From Chitinophaga tropicalis (GTDB lineage: Bacteria; Bacteroidota; Bacteroidia; Chitinophagales; Chitinophagaceae), in NCBI RefSeq assembly GCF_009758205.1, contig NZ_WRXN01000001.1:310001-374000 (forward strand): a DNA stretch of 64,000 nucleotides. Direction: 5' to 3'. The notes beneath the pieces are model-generated. The model saw only the letters and a program-made list of their open reading frames with translations. It ran no database searches and was not told the DNA's origin. Shown here in pieces: positions 62,418-64,000 of this stretch. The position numbers were made by a program, and so were the translations under genes. Each line of letters begins with the position of its first letter. Within the stretch, counting starts at the first letter, position 1.

Positions 62418-63497
62418 TTAGAAATGATAAGTTGCAGCTAACAGAACATTCGGAGACGTGCTGGTAGCAGCCCCTGACTTCTTATTAAAAATATCTGTTG
62501 AAGCTTTGTCAACCCTGAATTCAGGTATAATTGTGAGATTACCGACTTTATAATTGAAAGAGAGCGTACCCGCTACTATATTTCCACCCTCTCGGCCAGC
62601 ATGCGTTTTCAGAGCATCGCTATCGTCAAAATACTCACCACGCAATGTCAGCCCCAGATTGGGATTAAAGTCCAGGTTAACATACAGCGCAGATCCCCAC
62701 CATTTTTTAGTTCCCTCTCCAGACTCCTTATCCCTCGTATTATTATAAGTGCTTACAGTACCATTATACCCAAGACCAATAACATTGTTCACCTGGTATA
62801 TAGCTACAAGATCAACCTGGTGGTTCTGTATCCCGATAGTGTCTTTACCTTCCAGGTAGTTCAGGTATAATTTAACCGGGGCAACTGTAGAAGTATATCC
62901 CAGCTGAGCGCCTATATATTTATGATTGCTCCAGGAAGCTGATTTAAAATCAGTGGGATTGAAAACGCCCACCATAGCAGTAAGCGACTTATTAATGGTA
63001 ATATCTGCTTTTACACCCGTACTGAAGAAAGGACCATTGCTGAACATATAACTCATACTGTAGTTCCTGTTCAGATACGCATCCAGCAGCTCATATCCTA
63101 CATGCGTAGCAAAACTACCCATGCTGATCTTTAACTTGTCCAGTACCTGGTAACCTATATACAACTGCTTGATAGCCAATTCAGCAGTATTCTTTTTATC
63201 GGTTGTTTCATTGTAGGAAAATTCAGCGGCTCTTCTGCCAAAACCAAGATCGGCAACAATACTTCCCTTTTTGAATTCATGCTCTGCCTTCAGGGAAATC
63301 ATTCCCAGCTCAAAACTGTTGTGGGAATTTGTAAAGCTTGTCTTGTTGTCTGTAACATTGCCATTGAAATTGTACTTGTAATAAACATCGGCTGAACCGG
63401 AAAGTTTGAATGCCGGAGCCTGCGTTGTATCGGCCGTTTGGGAAAAGGCAATCGAAACCTGGCAGGCAGCAAATACTGCCAATAGAACTTTTTTCAT
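62418..63497 (-). CDS. Outer-membrane beta-barrel porin (BBP2-like)
   Basis: 359-residue outer-membrane protein with a signal peptide (about 1-19, SIAFSQ). The mature sequence shows long alternating amphipathic strands: VYYKYNFNGNV, FELGMISLKAEHEFKKGSIVADLGFG, VDLVAIYQVNNVIGLGYNGT, LYVNLDFNPNLGLTLRGEYF and the terminal NVLLAATYHF ending with Phe. It resembles the putative beta-barrel porin-2 family. Its position next to an ammonium transporter gene suggests uptake of nitrogen compounds, an inference only. An imperfect hairpin at about 62352-62400 may terminate it. Confidence 0.85.
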   Translation of the reverse strand: MKKVLLAVFAACQVSIAFSQTADTTQAPAFKLSGSADVYYKYNFNGNVTDNKTSFTNSHNSFELGMISLKAEHEFKKGSIVADLGFGRRAAEFSYNETTDKKNTAELAIKQLYIGYQVLDKLKISMGSFATHVGYELLDAYLNRNYSMSYMFSNGPFFSTGVKADITINKSLTAMVGVFNPTDFKSASWSNHKYIGAQLGYTSTVAPVKLYLNYLEGKDTIGIQNHQVDLVAIYQVNNVIGLGYNGTVSTYNNTRDKESGEGTKKWWGSALYVNLDFNPNLGLTLRGEYFDDSDALKTHAGREGGNIVAGTLSFNYKVGNLTIIPEFRVDKASTDIFNKKSGAATSTSPNVLLAATYHF

Positions 63498-63748
63498 GCA
63501 ATGAAATTTGGATGATAAAATGGTGTGCGTGCGTGTTTTTCCTGTGGTATGCTGTTTTCCTGTTCTTAAGCCGGAAGAGTGAGAAAAGAATAGCTGATAA
63601 TTAACGGGGGATAAAAAATGTTAAGTCAGAGAATATAGATATTGGTTGATAAAACTCCTGGTTGATAGAATGTTTTATTATACTCCCTTATTAACTATCA
63701 GCTATTCTTTTTTTGGGTATCAAACTATTTTAATCACGTATATGCATC

Positions 63749-64000
63749 TTAGTGCACCATCTGCTCTTCTTTGAGAGTGCCGTTGTCGTACACGCTCATC
63801 ATTGCAGGATGATATTGTTCGTTGTGCTGTGTAGCATCCAGACCCAGTGCTTCCTCTTCGTCAGTTACACGCAGCGGATGGATCAGGTCAATCAGCTTAA
63901 AGATGCCATAAGATACAGTGAAGCTGTATACTACCACGATCAGCAGACCCAGGAACTGGCTCTTGAACAGATCGAAGTTACCATAGAACCAACCGTCCTT
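63749..64000 (-). CDS. Ammonium transporter, C-terminal part (cut by window end)
   Basis: The last 83 codons and stop of a gene continuing beyond position 64000. The frame is open to the end of the window, reading KDGWFYGNFDLFKSQFLGLL at its edge, then the final helix VVVYSFTVSYGIFKLID and the cytoplasmic tail LRVTDEEEALGLDATQHNEQYHP. The EEEALGLDATQH tail is characteristic of Amt/AmtB ammonium channels, where it interacts with the PII protein GlnK. Downstream on the same strand, about 250 bp away, is the porin gene. Confidence 0.8.
   Translation of the reverse strand, partial: KDGWFYGNFDLFKSQFLGLLIVVVYSFTVSYGIFKLIDLIHPLRVTDEEEALGLDATQHNEQYHPAMMSVYDNGTLKEEQMVH

Noticed and set aside
1..64000. 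tRNA, rRNA, CRISPR array, insertion sequence or prophage
   Set aside because: All spacers over 100 bp were read on both strands; none shows cloverleaf sequence, regularly spaced repeats, transposase or integrase coding sequence.

Overview
The window looks like chromosomal DNA of a member of the Bacteroidota, most likely the family Chitinophagaceae (Chitinophaga-like). The reasons are type IX secretion/gliding genes (gldK, gldL, gldM), an alternative complex III operon with TAT-lipoprotein ActB, many small Bacteroidota-only DUF families (DUF4271, DUF2911, DUF4197, DUF5606, DUF6263, DUF2024), and recurrent TAnnTTTG -7 promoter elements in place of the proteobacterial -35/-10 pattern. No phage, transposon, integrase, CRISPR array, rRNA or tRNA was seen.

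Layout. 1-3.9 kb: gldK-gldL-gldM, the core and motor of the T9SS, on the minus strand. 4.3-13 kb: a thioredoxin-fold DUF255 protein, hemD with DUF4271, hemW, a lipoprotein mutarotase, a deoxyhypusine-synthase-like enzyme and a PepSY-like secreted protein. 13-28 kb: mostly plus-strand housekeeping genes (ACP phosphodiesterase-like, a Cys/Met PLP enzyme, DUF2400, an FAH/flavin reductase pair, lysS, a dipeptidyl peptidase IV-like enzyme) plus FA2H-like hydroxylase, DUF4197 and universal stress protein. 27.3-28.3 kb is a 1 kb gene-free stretch. 28-35 kb: lptC, a LON-domain protein, two tandem GT1 and one GT2 glycosyltransferases, meaB and a divergent ClC channel.

35.5-51.7 kb is the centrepiece: one long minus-strand respiratory cluster, actA-B-C-D-E-F (alternative complex III), then coxB, coxA, ctaB, two subunit III genes, a subunit IV gene and a SCO copper chaperone, followed after a hairpin by DUF420 and a CxxC mini-protein. 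Electrons would pass from menaquinol through ActB/ActA/ActE to the CuA site of CoxB and to the aa3-type oxidase. 52-64 kb: purN, a second SCO gene with a Fur-family regulator, oligoendopeptidase F, DUF5606, a large lamin-tail-domain secreted protein, asd, DUF2461, a beta-barrel porin and the C-terminus of an ammonium transporter cut by the window edge.

The most unusual signal is non-coding. Three copies of one short element (about 14451-14521, 27365-27445, 27605-27681) each contain, on the minus strand, a TAnnTTTG-like -7 box (one copy has CA), a nearly invariant block of about 28 nt, and a terminator-like hairpin, with a good U-tract in two copies. This is the layout of a small RNA gene family of roughly 57-67 nt. 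Beside two of the copies, on the plus strand, a sigma-54-like promoter (28049-28063) is followed by a 16-bp hairpin, suggesting another short transcript.
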